This document shows, one piece after another, positions 42,384-51,470 of a DNA stretch of 64,000 nucleotides. Location of the stretch: positions 806,001 to 870,000 of the forward strand of contig NZ_CP043930.1 in NCBI RefSeq assembly GCF_009720525.1. The letters are read 5' to 3'. The notes beneath the pieces were generated by a model. That model had not been told where the DNA came from, did no database searches, and was given only the letters and a program-made list of their open reading frames with translations. The position numbers were made by a program, and so were the translations under genes. This DNA is from Gimesia benthica (GTDB lineage Bacteria; Planctomycetota; Planctomycetia; Planctomycetales; Planctomycetaceae). Each line of letters opens with the position of its first letter. Within the stretch, counting starts at the first letter, position 1.

Positions 42384-43930
42384 CACGTCGTTCCTCCGGT
42401 TTTCGTTTTCTCTTGTGATGCATACCCTGCAAAACTGTCCTGCATAATCGCGTCATACGACCACTCCTCCCTTCCATATTCGCTCACCAGCCGACCTGCC
42501 GACATCACACCAATCCGGTCGCAGGTCTCGAACAGTTCTTCCAGGTCACTGCTGACGATCACCAGGGCTTTCCCTTGCCGGGCCAGTTCATCAAACAGCT
42601 GATGAATTTTCCGCCGCGCCGCCACATCAATGCCCCGCGTCGGTTCGTCAAACAGAAACACATCCGCATCCTTGAGCAGCCACTTCGCCACCGCGACCTT
42701 CTGCTGATTCCCTCCGCTGAGCGTGCCCACGCTCTGTTCCATGTCCCGGGCACGAATCCCCAGTCGCTCCCATTCGGTCCGTACAACTGTCGCTTCCCGC
42801 TGACGGTCGATCACACCTGCAGTCCCCGCCAGTCGATCCAGACTGGGCAGTGTCGTATTCACACGAATGGACTGCGAGAGCAGCAATCCGTTCTGCTTGC
42901 GGTCCTCCGTCACCATCGCCATTTTCTCCGCCACCGCTTCATGCGGATGTCCGAATCGACGGGCCATACTCTCGCCCCGCAGAAAAACGTCGCCCCGCGT
43001 CGCGCGATCCGCTCCGAAAATCAGCCGCAACAGTTCCGTCCGTCCCGCTCCCACCAGCCCCGCGATCCCATACCGTTCCCCCGCCTGCACGGAAAAGCTG
43101 ACCTCCTGAACCGGTCCCCCCGTCATGCCGTTAACGCGTAACAGCGTCTGTTCCCGGGAGTGGCTCGTGTGCTCCTGCAGCGCATGCTCTACCGCCTGTG
43201 TCTCTCCGGTCATCAGGTCCACCACCCGTTCGATCGGCTGAAACTCGCTGACCGCATGCGTGCTGACATACTTCCCGTCCCGCAACACGGTCAGCCGGTC
43301 CGCTATCCGGGCGATCTCATCCAGGCGATGGCTGATATAAATGATCCCCACGCCCTGGGTACGCAACTCATCCAGCCGCGCAAACAGACGCTCCGTTTCC
43401 CCCGCACTCAGCGCCGCCGTCGGCTCATCCAGAATCAGCAGTTCACACTTCCGATCCAGCGCTGCCGCGATCTCCAGCATCTGCTGCTGGCCCACTCCCA
43501 AACTCCCGGCACTCTGATCTGTTGAGATATCCGTGAGCCCAAACCGGTCCAGCGCCGCACGGGCCCGAAGTTGCAGCTCCCAACGATCGATCACGCCCCA
43601 CCGCTGTGGATAGCGTCCCAGCAGCAGATTCTCAGCCACGGAGAGCGTCGGAATCAGGTTCAGTTCCTGCTGCACAATCTGTACGCCCAGGGACTCCGCC
43701 GACCGCTTGTCGCCGGGAGAGTAGGGAACGCCGTTCAACAACATCTGACCTTCCGTCGGCGGGACCAGGCCGGAAATGATTTTGCACAGCGTGCTCTTCC
43801 CGGCTCCGTTGGCGCCCACCAGCGCGTGAATCTCGCCCCCGCGCAACTCAAACGAAACACCGTCGAGCACACGCACCACGTAGTCCTTCGAAAGCCCTTC
43901 TGCCGAAAACCGCAGTGTCGTGCCCGTCAT
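42383..43930 (-). CDS. rbsA: Ribose-type ABC transporter ATPase
   Basis: 515 residues, the usual length of the double-cassette sugar ATPases. First cassette: P-loop GANGAGKST (~39-47), signature LGVGQQQMLEIAAAL, Walker B LLILDEPTAAL. Second cassette: degenerate P-loop IAGLVGAGRTEL, signature LSGGNQQKVAVAKWL and Walker B VFLFDEPTRGIDV. Only one complete ATP site is expected per protein, as in RbsA. The ATG overlaps the rbsB stop by ATGA. Confidence 0.93.
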   Translation of the reverse strand: MTGTTLRFSAEGLSKDYVVRVLDGVSFELRGGEIHALVGANGAGKSTLCKIISGLVPPTEGQMLLNGVPYSPGDKRSAESLGVQIVQQELNLIPTLSVAENLLLGRYPQRWGVIDRWELQLRARAALDRFGLTDISTDQSAGSLGVGQQQMLEIAAALDRKCELLILDEPTAALSAGETERLFARLDELRTQGVGIIYISHRLDEIARIADRLTVLRDGKYVSTHAVSEFQPIERVVDLMTGETQAVEHALQEHTSHSREQTLLRVNGMTGGPVQEVSFSVQAGERYGIAGLVGAGRTELLRLIFGADRATRGDVFLRGESMARRFGHPHEAVAEKMAMVTEDRKQNGLLLSQSIRVNTTLPSLDRLAGTAGVIDRQREATVVRTEWERLGIRARDMEQSVGTLSGGNQQKVAVAKWLLKDADVFLFDEPTRGIDVAARRKIHQLFDELARQGKALVIVSSDLEELFETCDRIGVMSAGRLVSEYGREEWSYDAIMQDSFAGYASQEKTKTGGTT

Positions 43931-44910
43931 TTCAGAACCTCAGCCGTCACCAGATCGACGGGCGTCTCCCGATCTTCCAGTTTCACCTGTGGATCCTTGA
44001 GCAGGTTCAGGGCATACTCGATTCCATACACGGCCAGTTGATCGCCATGCTGATCCGCGGTCGCCAGAATCTGTCCGTCTTTAATCGCCTGCTGCACCGC
44101 AGCGATGTTATCAAAACCGATAATCAGCACATCGCCCGCTTTGCCGTTGTTCTTCACCGCCGCCAGGGCTCCCAGTGCCATGCTGTCATTCGCCGCCAGG
44201 ATCGCTTTGACCTTGGGATGTTCGCTCAGCATCGACAGCGCCAGCGTATTCGCCATACTCATTTCCCACTGGGCCGACTGGCTGTCCGCAATCTTGATAT
44301 CTGCGGCCTTCATCGCCTCTTCAAAACCGAGCCGCCGCTGCGTCCCGTTGAACGAAGTCCGAATCCCTTCCAGCACGATCACCTCATCCCCGGCTTTCAA
44401 CTGTCTGGCCAGATAGTCGCCCACCTTTTTCGCCCCCGCTTTGTTGTCGGGACCGACAAACGGGATCTCGATCTTCTCCGCTTCCAGAATTTCCTGATCC
44501 AGCTTGTTGTCGATGTTGATCACGACCACGCCCGCTTCACGGGCCCTTCTCAGAGCCGGCACCAGTGCTTTCGAATCCGCGGGGGCAATCACAATCGCAT
44601 CCACGCCGCTGGCGACCATCTCTTCGACCAGCGCTACCTGGCGGCTCAAATCGCGTTCATCCTTGATGCCATTCACGACCAACTCGTATTCGTCGCCATG
44701 CTCCTGCTGATGCGTCTCGGCCCCTTTGGCCATCGTCGAAAAGAAATCATTCGCCAGCGATTTCATAATCAACGCAATCTTTGGCTTCGGATTCTCTGAT
44801 TTCTCCCCCGTCGATTTTGCTGCTTTATCCGCAGGCTCTGCACAACTCAGCAACAGACCACAGATTGTCATCGCCAGGGCCAGCCTGGTCCCTTTCCTGA
44901 ACTGATTCAT
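43927..44910 (-). CDS. rbsB: Ribose-type substrate-binding lipoprotein
   Basis: 327 residues. A signal peptide with lipobox LLSC (Cys ~23), so it is lipid-anchored rather than free as in E. coli. Peripla_BP_4 fold: KIALIMKSLANDFFSTMAKGAE, VDAIVIAPADSKALVPALRRAREAGVVVINIDNKL, GPDNKAGAKKVGDYLARQL, KAILAANDSMALGALAAVKNNG and VLIIGFDNIAAVQQAIKDGQILATADQHGDQLA, all typical of ribose/xylose-type binding proteins. It sits between ribokinase and ATPase genes; ribose is the likely ligand because of the nearby kinase and nucleoside hydrolase. Confidence 0.92.
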   Translation of the reverse strand: MNQFRKGTRLALAMTICGLLLSCAEPADKAAKSTGEKSENPKPKIALIMKSLANDFFSTMAKGAETHQQEHGDEYELVVNGIKDERDLSRQVALVEEMVASGVDAIVIAPADSKALVPALRRAREAGVVVINIDNKLDQEILEAEKIEIPFVGPDNKAGAKKVGDYLARQLKAGDEVIVLEGIRTSFNGTQRRLGFEEAMKAADIKIADSQSAQWEMSMANTLALSMLSEHPKVKAILAANDSMALGALAAVKNNGKAGDVLIIGFDNIAAVQQAIKDGQILATADQHGDQLAVYGIEYALNLLKDPQVKLEDRETPVDLVTAEVLK

Positions 44911-44925
44911 CGAAGCGCTCCTGTC

Positions 44926-45855
44926 TTATTTGGTTAAAAGTGTTTCAATCTGTTCCCGCGTCGGCATCGCCGACTGGGCGCCCACCCCGGATGCCGCCAG
45001 GGCCCCCGCCGCTGAAGCAAACCGGACGGCTTCCTTCAAATCGGCCTGTTCCGCCAGTCGGACTGCCAGTCCCGCCGCAAACGCATCTCCTGCTGCCGTC
45101 GAGTCGACCGCATCGACTTCAAACGCGGCTACCGTTTCCACGTACTCACCATCGAAGAGCACCGCCCCCTGATCGGCCAGTGTAATAATCGCCCGTCGCG
45201 GCCCCAACTGTGCCAGTTCAGGAAAGAGAGCCGCCGCCTCCTCCACCAAACCGACAGATTGCCCCAGCAGTGCCGCCGCCTCCGACTGATTCGGACAGAT
45301 CAGATCCACGTCCAGCAGTTCCATCGGGAAGTGAGCCGGGGCAGGGGCCGGATCCAGGATCACGGATACCCCCGCCTCCCGCGCGATCTTCGCAGCTGCG
45401 ATCACCGTCTCCACCGAGACTTCGAGCTGCATCAGCAGTACATCGCTGTCACAGATCACCTGCCGCGCCTGTTCCAGTTCCGCCGGTCCCACCAGACCGT
45501 TGGCACCGGGGACGACCAGAATCGCGTTTTCGCCGCTCGTCTCCACCATCACTACCGCAACACCGCTGGTAGTCTCTCGCTTGCGTGAGACGAGTTGCGT
45601 CTGCACGCCTTCGATCTCCAGGTTCTGCAGCAGTTCCTCTGCGAAACTGTCATCCCCCACGCAGCCGATCATGGTCACTTCCGCTCCCATCCGCGCTGCG
45701 GCGACCGCCTGGTTGGCGCCTTTGCCTCCGGGGTTCTCAACTTTCGCCTCTGCGATCACCGTCTCGCCCGGCAGGGGTAACTTCGCCGACCGGATCATCA
45801 GATCCATGTTGATCGACCCCAGCACGGCGATGCGGGCACGTCGTGTCTCGCTCAT
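44926..45855 (-). CDS. rbsK: Ribokinase
   Basis: 309 residues from ATG 45855 behind GGGAGG. A PfkB sugar kinase that phosphorylates ribose to ribose-5-phosphate. N-terminal signature GSINMDLMIRSAKLPLPGETV, PGGKGANQAVAAARMGAEVTMIGCVGDDSF, and the C-terminal active-site signature DAVDSTAAGDAFAAGLAVRLAE with catalytic Asp in AAGDAF. The opening strand and the PGGKGANQA loop match ribokinases specifically. Cytoplasmic; next step after ribose import by the neighbouring genes. Confidence 0.92.
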   Translation of the reverse strand: MSETRRARIAVLGSINMDLMIRSAKLPLPGETVIAEAKVENPGGKGANQAVAAARMGAEVTMIGCVGDDSFAEELLQNLEIEGVQTQLVSRKRETTSGVAVVMVETSGENAILVVPGANGLVGPAELEQARQVICDSDVLLMQLEVSVETVIAAAKIAREAGVSVILDPAPAPAHFPMELLDVDLICPNQSEAAALLGQSVGLVEEAAALFPELAQLGPRRAIITLADQGAVLFDGEYVETVAAFEVDAVDSTAAGDAFAAGLAVRLAEQADLKEAVRFASAAGALAASGVGAQSAMPTREQIETLLTK

Positions 45856-45873
45856 CACGGCCTCCCGTTCTAT

Positions 45874-46926
45874 TTACTTCTGAGGAGGCTGACTGGAGAG
45901 CTGCACGAGTGCTTCAATCAGGCGGGCCCGCTGCACATCATTCAGTTTCAGATAGCGATGCTTGCCGTCCGCTGATTTTTGAAAGGTCGTCAGGCCATCT
46001 TTCTCAACGGTCACGGTGCCTGCATCCGACAGATCGAAATACCCCCGGTGCGGAAAGACGCCGTACAGCACGCTGGTCAGATCCCACGTAGGACGATCGT
46101 GCGGCGGCGGAATATACAGAATATAGGCCTCCGCCAGCGGATGATGATCTACGTAGTTATAGTCCTCCAGGATGCTCACGTGCGGGTAGGGTACCGAGAG
46201 ACCAATTTCAAAGCCGCTCCAGACAATCGGCGTCGGCCAGTCTTGCGCCAGCTTCTGCGCCGCCGGGATGTCTTTCACCACGTTGTACTCCCGATGATCG
46301 ACCATCTTCCCCTTACTCGGAATCTTCTCAAACGCCCCCGCCATTATTGACAGCAGTTTCACTTTCTGTTTTGCCAGTTGCTCCCCGGTCAGCGGACTGA
46401 TGTCATCCGCGGGCGACTTGAGCAGATTCGCCAGATTCGTCGAGAACCCGACCTGCGCGATCACCACCGAATGATCTTTCGCTCCCGCCAGTGCCTTCCG
46501 CAACACGGTCACGGCTGAGGGAGCCTGTTTTGGATCCGTCAGATCGTGTGGATAACGCAGCTGGCCGTTGTCCTTCTTTTCCGCCAGCACATTAAACTTG
46601 CCCGGCTGGGGAGTCACGCCACTCTTGCAGACACCGATCGGCACATCCCCCTTACCATAAAACGTATTCACGGCATCGGTGAACGACGCCGCCAGCGGAT
46701 TGTCTTTCGTAATGGTCACCGCCAGCAGCTTGCAGTCGCCACGGGCTTCCAGCGCGTGAATCATGCCCAACGCGAGAACATCGTCCACATCGTTTCCGAT
46801 ATCCGTGTCAAAGATCAGGGGCACCGGGCGTTCTGGCTCGGCAGCAGAAATCCGGTTCAGCGGTACTGCACAGACGAGGCAGAGCACCGCTGCCGTCAGG
46901 GCGAGCATCTGAGGGAATCGTTTCAT
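45874..46926 (-). CDS. Secreted nucleoside hydrolase
   Basis: 350 residues with a signal peptide (LALTAAVLCLVCAVPLNRISA), so the enzyme is exported. The DTDIGNDVDDVLALGMIHAL motif gives the calcium-binding Asp cluster of the inosine-uridine-preferring nucleoside hydrolases; LLAVTITKDN and LLSIMAGAF are further family segments, and WDLTSVLYGVFP holds the late Asp ligand. It would split nucleosides outside the cytoplasm into base and ribose, which the cotranscribed ABC importer and ribokinase then use. It follows the regulator gene by 39 bases. Exact base preference is open. Confidence 0.87.
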   Translation of the reverse strand: MKRFPQMLALTAAVLCLVCAVPLNRISAAEPERPVPLIFDTDIGNDVDDVLALGMIHALEARGDCKLLAVTITKDNPLAASFTDAVNTFYGKGDVPIGVCKSGVTPQPGKFNVLAEKKDNGQLRYPHDLTDPKQAPSAVTVLRKALAGAKDHSVVIAQVGFSTNLANLLKSPADDISPLTGEQLAKQKVKLLSIMAGAFEKIPSKGKMVDHREYNVVKDIPAAQKLAQDWPTPIVWSGFEIGLSVPYPHVSILEDYNYVDHHPLAEAYILYIPPPHDRPTWDLTSVLYGVFPHRGYFDLSDAGTVTVEKDGLTTFQKSADGKHRYLKLNDVQRARLIEALVQLSSQPPQK

Positions 46927-46965
46927 TGCAGGATGTCCTTCTTCTGGTTGATAAATCGTCCTCGC

Positions 46966-48000
46966 TCAGGCGGGCGGCTGTATGGAAGCCCGCTGAATGA
47001 GCTGGACGGGAATCTGATAATGTTTCTGTTCGGGTGGAGTGCCGGTCCGGATCTGCTCCAGCAGTAATCGGGCCGCCACGCGCCCCAGCTGGTTCACATC
47101 CTGGCTCACCGACGAAAGCGGCGCAGCCAGATAAGCGGCGAACGGGTGATCGTCGAACGCGATCAATGATAGATCATCGGGAATGGTACGCCCCAGTTCG
47201 CTGGCCGCCCGCAGTGCTCCCAGTGCATTCTGGTTACTGAAAGCAAACAACGCGGTGATCTCGGGACGTTCCGTGAGCAGAATTTTCGCGGCTGCATATC
47301 CGGAAGCTTCATCAAAATTGTGACCTGCGATCAGGCTCGGATCATACTTCAGTCCCTGGTCCTCCAGGGCGGCCTGCACGCCCGCCAGTCGTTCCCGGTT
47401 GGGCAGGGTTTTGGGTAATCCCTGTAACACGCCGATTGTCTTGTGTCCCGCTTCCAGGAGCTGCTGCATCCCCTCCCGGGCTCCCGCCCGATGATCGGAC
47501 GTCACACTCACCAGCGCGGGATCGTCAAAACCACGATCGACCAGCACCAGGGGCAGCTTCTGTTTCGCCAGCGATTTCAAATGGCGGTTCTCGATCCCCA
47601 CCGGGCAGACCACCAGCCCCTCAATCTGACGGGCCTGCAGCTGGTCCACCAGCCGGGCCTCGGTCTCACTGTTTTCCTGGCTGTCTGTCAGCAGCACCGA
47701 ATATCCCTCTTCCTCGGCAGCAAGGGTGATCTCCCGCGCAATCGCCGCAAAGAATGGGTTCGCAACATTGGGTAGCACCACGCCCAGCAGTTTCGTCTGT
47801 TGAGATCGCAACGACCGCGCCAACAGGCTGGGGGAGAACTGCAGCTTTTCAGCCGCTTTCCGCACCGACTGCTCGGTCGCACTGCTGATGCGATACGCTT
47901 CCGCCTTCCCGGAGAGAGCCCGTGAAGCCGTCGAGACACTCACTCCGGCAGCAGCAGCGACCTCTTTCAACGTAATCGTTTTGTTTACAGACTTGCTCAT
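46966..48000 (-). CDS. LacI family regulator of the ribose operon
   Basis: 344 residues from ATG 48000. The helix-turn-helix reads TLKEVAAAAGVSVSTASRALSG (~9-30), followed by the hinge LLARSLRSQQTKLLGVVLPNVANPFFAAIAREI and the ligand domain with VDRGFDDPALVSVTSDHRAGAREGMQQLL, TALFAFSNQNALGALRAASELGRTIPDDLSLIAFDDHPFA. The perfect palindrome 11 bases upstream of its start codon is a natural target, so the regulator is probably autogenous and represses the whole operon (lacI-type gene first, then hydrolase, ribokinase and transporter). Inducer likely ribose. Confidence 0.9.
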   Translation of the reverse strand: MSKSVNKTITLKEVAAAAGVSVSTASRALSGKAEAYRISSATEQSVRKAAEKLQFSPSLLARSLRSQQTKLLGVVLPNVANPFFAAIAREITLAAEEEGYSVLLTDSQENSETEARLVDQLQARQIEGLVVCPVGIENRHLKSLAKQKLPLVLVDRGFDDPALVSVTSDHRAGAREGMQQLLEAGHKTIGVLQGLPKTLPNRERLAGVQAALEDQGLKYDPSLIAGHNFDEASGYAAAKILLTERPEITALFAFSNQNALGALRAASELGRTIPDDLSLIAFDDHPFAAYLAAPLSSVSQDVNQLGRVAARLLLEQIRTGTPPEQKHYQIPVQLIQRASIQPPA

Positions 48001-48010
48001 AGAACCCCTT

Positions 48011-48028
48011 TGCACAATCGATTGTGCA
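48011..48028. promoter_or_regulatory. LacI-type operator of the ribose operon
   Basis: TGCACAATCGATTGTGCA is a perfect 18-bp palindrome with the central CG expected of LacI/GalR sites. It lies directly upstream of the LacI-type gene and would overlap the promoter of the six-gene unit. Confidence 0.85.
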
Positions 48029-48099
48029 TATTACCAGATCAACAGCGAAGATCAAGCAAAACCGGGATTTTCAGATTTAGAAATCAAACCAGGTGCAAC

Positions 48100-48208
48100 T
48101 TAGGGGCTGGCCTGTCTGCCTGCCCGCCTCGCGACAGACGAATCAGTTGACACTTCAAATGGGACCGGATACCAATCTCAAAAAACACGAAACAGGGTGC
48201 CCCCTCGA
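48100..48208. repeat. MITE-like element, diverged copy
   Basis: Begins near TTAGGGGC and ends near GCCCCCTCG, the remains of terminal inverted repeats. Its middle GACACTTCAAATGGGACCGGATACCA is almost identical to the copy at 57030-57140. No open frame. It lies in the 48029-48419 gene-free stretch with a REP-like element. Confidence 0.65.
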
Positions 48209-48230
48209 TGTTTTTCGAAATCTCAATGCC

Positions 48231-48276
48231 GGGTGGTACCGGATGTAATCCGGTATTGCCGCAGGCAACAGGAGGT
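48231..48276 (+). repeat. REP-like two-hairpin element, copy 2
   Basis: GGTGGTACCGGAT-GTA-ATCCGGTA and TTGCC-GCA-GGCAA, ending CAGGAGGT. First-stem base pairs differ from other copies but still pair. It follows the MITE-like element and precedes the 3' end of the GH99-like gene. Confidence 0.8.
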
Positions 48277-48419
48277 CACAGGGAGCACGCTGACTGCATA
48301 AAAAACGCGCCTCACCTTGGAGAAATCATACAGATCGGATCGGCCCGGAAAAGGTAAATATCCGCCACCAGATGATCTCTACCAAAAGACGACTGATCAA
48401 CGTCAGCCCCATCCTCCAC

Positions 48420-49667
48420 TCACTCATCCAGCCGAAACTCTTCCAGAATCCGACGGGCCGGCGCTATGTCTCCGGCCAGGAGCAGGGCGGCGGCTTCATC
48501 CAGTTTCGCCGTCACTGTTTGCTCACCCGCATACTGTTTCTTGAGTCGATACCACAACACCGGCAGCCGTAAATCGCGGGCCGTCCCTGACACCTTCCGG
48601 GGAGACCTGGCACCAACAAACGAGCGGATGATCTCCAGATTCCGATAGCCCCCCTGTGCCTGAGGTTCCACCACGGTCCCCTCACCATAATCGTTCCAGG
48701 TCGCGACCTGAATCAGCGGCGTCTTGCTTTCTGCTGCCAGTTGCAACGTTTCCTGTAAGGTCTTTCCATCCCGGGCGTCGATTGCCCCATAGCTCTCATG
48801 CAGTCCCGCCTGCTGATAGATGTCGTGAAAGCCGGGAAAGGCAACTGATATAACCGTCTCCTGTGGCGCTCGTGCGTAGTACTCAGTGAGCCGTTTCCGC
48901 CACATTTCAGGCGTGACCGTTTTCCCGCCGGAAACGGGAGGCCAGGCAAAGAGTCCATCCAGACCGGCGGGTTGAACCAGATGCGGCAATCCACAGATCA
49001 GCGGCGAATGCTTCAAGCCGGTTCTCAATGCTTTCCACTGTGATTGATTTAAATACTGAGGACCGAAAACCAGCAGCAGAGGCTTGCCGTCAACCTGTAG
49101 ATAAGCGTCATCGCCAAACCAGTGCTCGTCCAGCCAGCCCATCACGGATTTCCCCTGAGCCATCACCTGAGAGGCCGGAATCTGTTTTCCCTCTACCAGA
49201 TGTTTGAGTGTCTGGTCTTCGTAACAGATCGCGAACTTCAATCCGGCCCGTTTCACAAATTTGACCAGGTGCTGCGTGTTACGGTGCACAATTCCATAAT
49301 CGCGAAAATCCGTGATCCCGTACCAGTCGATGATCACCCCCTCAATCCCCGCCAGCTTCATGAGCAAGACCTGACACTCCAGCACATCGGGATCATTCGA
49401 GTCATACAGCCCGATCACAGGGGGATCATGCGTGGCCGCTTCTCTGATCCCTTTTCCAGCCCGCTTGTCCGGATTGAAATGCCCCATCGTCCAGTGCCAG
49501 CCCCATTGTCCGCTGACCGGCTTTGACGCATACCAGGGCATGTAATGCACGAAGACCGGTTGCTCAGCTTGTACAGAGATCTGAGACAGCAGAAACACCA
49601 AAAGCATGCTGCCCGCAGACAGCATGCTTTTGACTCGAAATGGAAATCTGAAACGCAGCCAGTTCAC
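48420..49667 (-). CDS. Secreted GH99/GH71-like protein
   Basis: 415 residues. Signal peptide (SMLLVFLLSQISVQA). The opening VFVHYMPWYASKPVSGQWGWHWTMGHFNP, then GVIIDWYGI, LKFAICYED and IQVATWNDYGEGTVVEPQ, is that of TIM-barrel enzymes acting on alpha-linked glycans, such as endo-alpha-1,2-mannosidase (GH99) and GH71; the closing WNDYGEGT is the most diagnostic part. Exact substrate unknown. It lies next to a PQQ-propeller gene, two bases apart on the same strand, suggesting one message. Confidence 0.75.
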   Translation of the reverse strand: MNWLRFRFPFRVKSMLSAGSMLLVFLLSQISVQAEQPVFVHYMPWYASKPVSGQWGWHWTMGHFNPDKRAGKGIREAATHDPPVIGLYDSNDPDVLECQVLLMKLAGIEGVIIDWYGITDFRDYGIVHRNTQHLVKFVKRAGLKFAICYEDQTLKHLVEGKQIPASQVMAQGKSVMGWLDEHWFGDDAYLQVDGKPLLLVFGPQYLNQSQWKALRTGLKHSPLICGLPHLVQPAGLDGLFAWPPVSGGKTVTPEMWRKRLTEYYARAPQETVISVAFPGFHDIYQQAGLHESYGAIDARDGKTLQETLQLAAESKTPLIQVATWNDYGEGTVVEPQAQGGYRNLEIIRSFVGARSPRKVSGTARDLRLPVLWYRLKKQYAGEQTVTAKLDEAAALLLAGDIAPARRILEEFRLDE

Positions 49668-49669
49668 AA

Positions 49670-51169
49670 TTATTTTAATCCTACAGAATATAAGTGCTTG
49701 CGGGTCCGAATAAACAACCGCCCGTCAGCGATCGCCGGTGTCCCCAGAATCGAATCCCCCATGTCATTCTTGGCGATGATCTTCTGCTCGGGACCGTCTT
49801 CCAGCACGACAATCTTCCCGTTCTCGCCAGCGACATAAATCTTTCCGTCGCCATAAATCGGAGAGGCGAAGTATTCGCATTCGTTCTGAATCCGTTTCGG
49901 TCCCCAGACCTTCTTGCCTTTGTCGATTTCATAACAGGTTGAAATTCCGCCCCCTTTGACCAGGAACATCCGGTTCTCTGTCACCAGCGGCGAGACGATA
50001 TGGTCAGTGTACTTGGTCTTATGCTTCCAGAGCAGATGTGATTTCGTTACGTCGCCGCGTCCGCCCCCTTTGACGGCCAGCACGAACTCCTGGGCCGGCT
50101 CTTCACCAAACTTGGCACCCGCTTCATTTCCGGGAGGCAGAAACGCGATGTCCAGTTCTTCCCCTTCCAGTGCGCCGTCTTTATTCAGATCGCCCCGGTC
50201 GAAGGTCTTCTTGTAAAACGCTTCAGGGACTTTGGTTTTACCGACGAATGCCTGGATCTCTTCCTTGGTTACCTTACCATCGCTGTTACCGGTCTCCCAG
50301 CGGTCGATCGAAGCCAGCCACTGATTGGCAATCCCGCCACTCTGCAGCGAGACATAGATGATCCCGTCCCGGCTGACCGGCGTGGTTTTGATATTTCGCA
50401 GCAGGGTACGTGCACTCCAGAGCCGCTTCCCGGTCTTCGGATCGTAGCCGATCAGCTTCCCGGTTCCCGCGACAACGATTTCATCTCCTTTATCCGTTTC
50501 ACAGATCACCGGATGCGAATAGTTCACCGCCTGGTCGCTGCGATCATCTTTCCAGACGATTTTCCCGGTCTTTTTATCGAAGGCATAAAATGCCGGCGCC
50601 AGGTCGTCGTCCTGACAGAACAGCACCAGATCCTTATACAGAGTCGGGGACATCCCCGCGCCCCATTTGAAAACGAAGTAGGGAATCGGCAGCTCCTGTT
50701 TCCAGACATCCGCCCCCGTCTCCGCATCGACGGCCAGCATCCCCAGTGTGCTGAAGTAGAAGTAAACCCGCTCGTCATCCGCAGCCGGGGTCGTGGCGGC
50801 AAAGCTGTTCGTTTTGTGAATCTCTAAAAGCTCACCCGTATCCCAGGTCCGCTCCCACAGTTTCTTACCGGTCTCGGCGTCAAAGGCATACAGGCCGACC
50901 TTCTCCTTGTCGACCATTCCCGATGTAAATACGCGTCCGCCCGCAACCACCGGGCAGCCGATGCCGTCGCCCAGTTCTGCAGACCAGATCACATTTTTCT
51001 GATCGTCGAACTCAGCCGGCAGTTTATGTTTCTCAGTGGAAACCCCAGAGCAGTTCGGGCCGCGGAACTGGGGCCAGTCCTCCGCCTGTGCGGGACGCAT
51101 CCCGTTGAACCCGGTGAAACATAAAACCTGTAAAGCCAGCAACAAACACTGATTCCGTAACGAAAGCAT
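49670..51169 (-). CDS. Secreted PQQ-like propeller with EF-hands
   Basis: 499 residues with a signal peptide. Propeller blades of the BamB/PQQ kind repeat VYFYFSTLGMLAVDAETGADVWKQ, FYAFDKKTGKIVWKDDRS, LIGYDPKTGKRLWSART and FLVKGGGISTCYEIDKGKKVWG; each has the W near the end of a strand. Two EF-hand loops are inserted (~285-325): NSDGKVTKEE and LNKDGALEGEE, a fusion typical of planctomycetes and probably calcium-binding. Opening EDWPQFRGPNCSGVS is the usual start of the family. Function unknown; likely an envelope or exported protein. Confidence 0.88.
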   Translation of the reverse strand: MLSLRNQCLLLALQVLCFTGFNGMRPAQAEDWPQFRGPNCSGVSTEKHKLPAEFDDQKNVIWSAELGDGIGCPVVAGGRVFTSGMVDKEKVGLYAFDAETGKKLWERTWDTGELLEIHKTNSFAATTPAADDERVYFYFSTLGMLAVDAETGADVWKQELPIPYFVFKWGAGMSPTLYKDLVLFCQDDDLAPAFYAFDKKTGKIVWKDDRSDQAVNYSHPVICETDKGDEIVVAGTGKLIGYDPKTGKRLWSARTLLRNIKTTPVSRDGIIYVSLQSGGIANQWLASIDRWETGNSDGKVTKEEIQAFVGKTKVPEAFYKKTFDRGDLNKDGALEGEELDIAFLPPGNEAGAKFGEEPAQEFVLAVKGGGRGDVTKSHLLWKHKTKYTDHIVSPLVTENRMFLVKGGGISTCYEIDKGKKVWGPKRIQNECEYFASPIYGDGKIYVAGENGKIVVLEDGPEQKIIAKNDMGDSILGTPAIADGRLFIRTRKHLYSVGLK

Positions 51170-51470
51170 TCCCTGAATCTCCTGCGATCTGAAAGAGAGA
51201 TAACGTAGCGCGATAAACTCGACTCTTCAATACCTGATTATCTGTTATCCAATGTAACTGCATGTCACCACAAAACCTACAACAGAAATCAACTTTTTTC
51301 AGACCCGGAAAAACACATAAAAAACCTCACATATCATAGAGACAGCCTGTCGATGAATTGTTAGAATATCGCGACAGAAGTTTCCGGCCGCCTCGCCGAG
51401 GCTTCTCACTGCTGGCACGAGCAGGAATCGAATTCACGTAACAGACTGAATGGAACGAAAGGTTCACCCC
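51170..51470. other. Divergent promoter region
   Basis: About 300 bases between the minus-strand propeller and the plus-strand DUF1501 gene, AT-rich from 51280 to 51370. No repeat or RNA gene was recognised. Confidence 0.4.
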
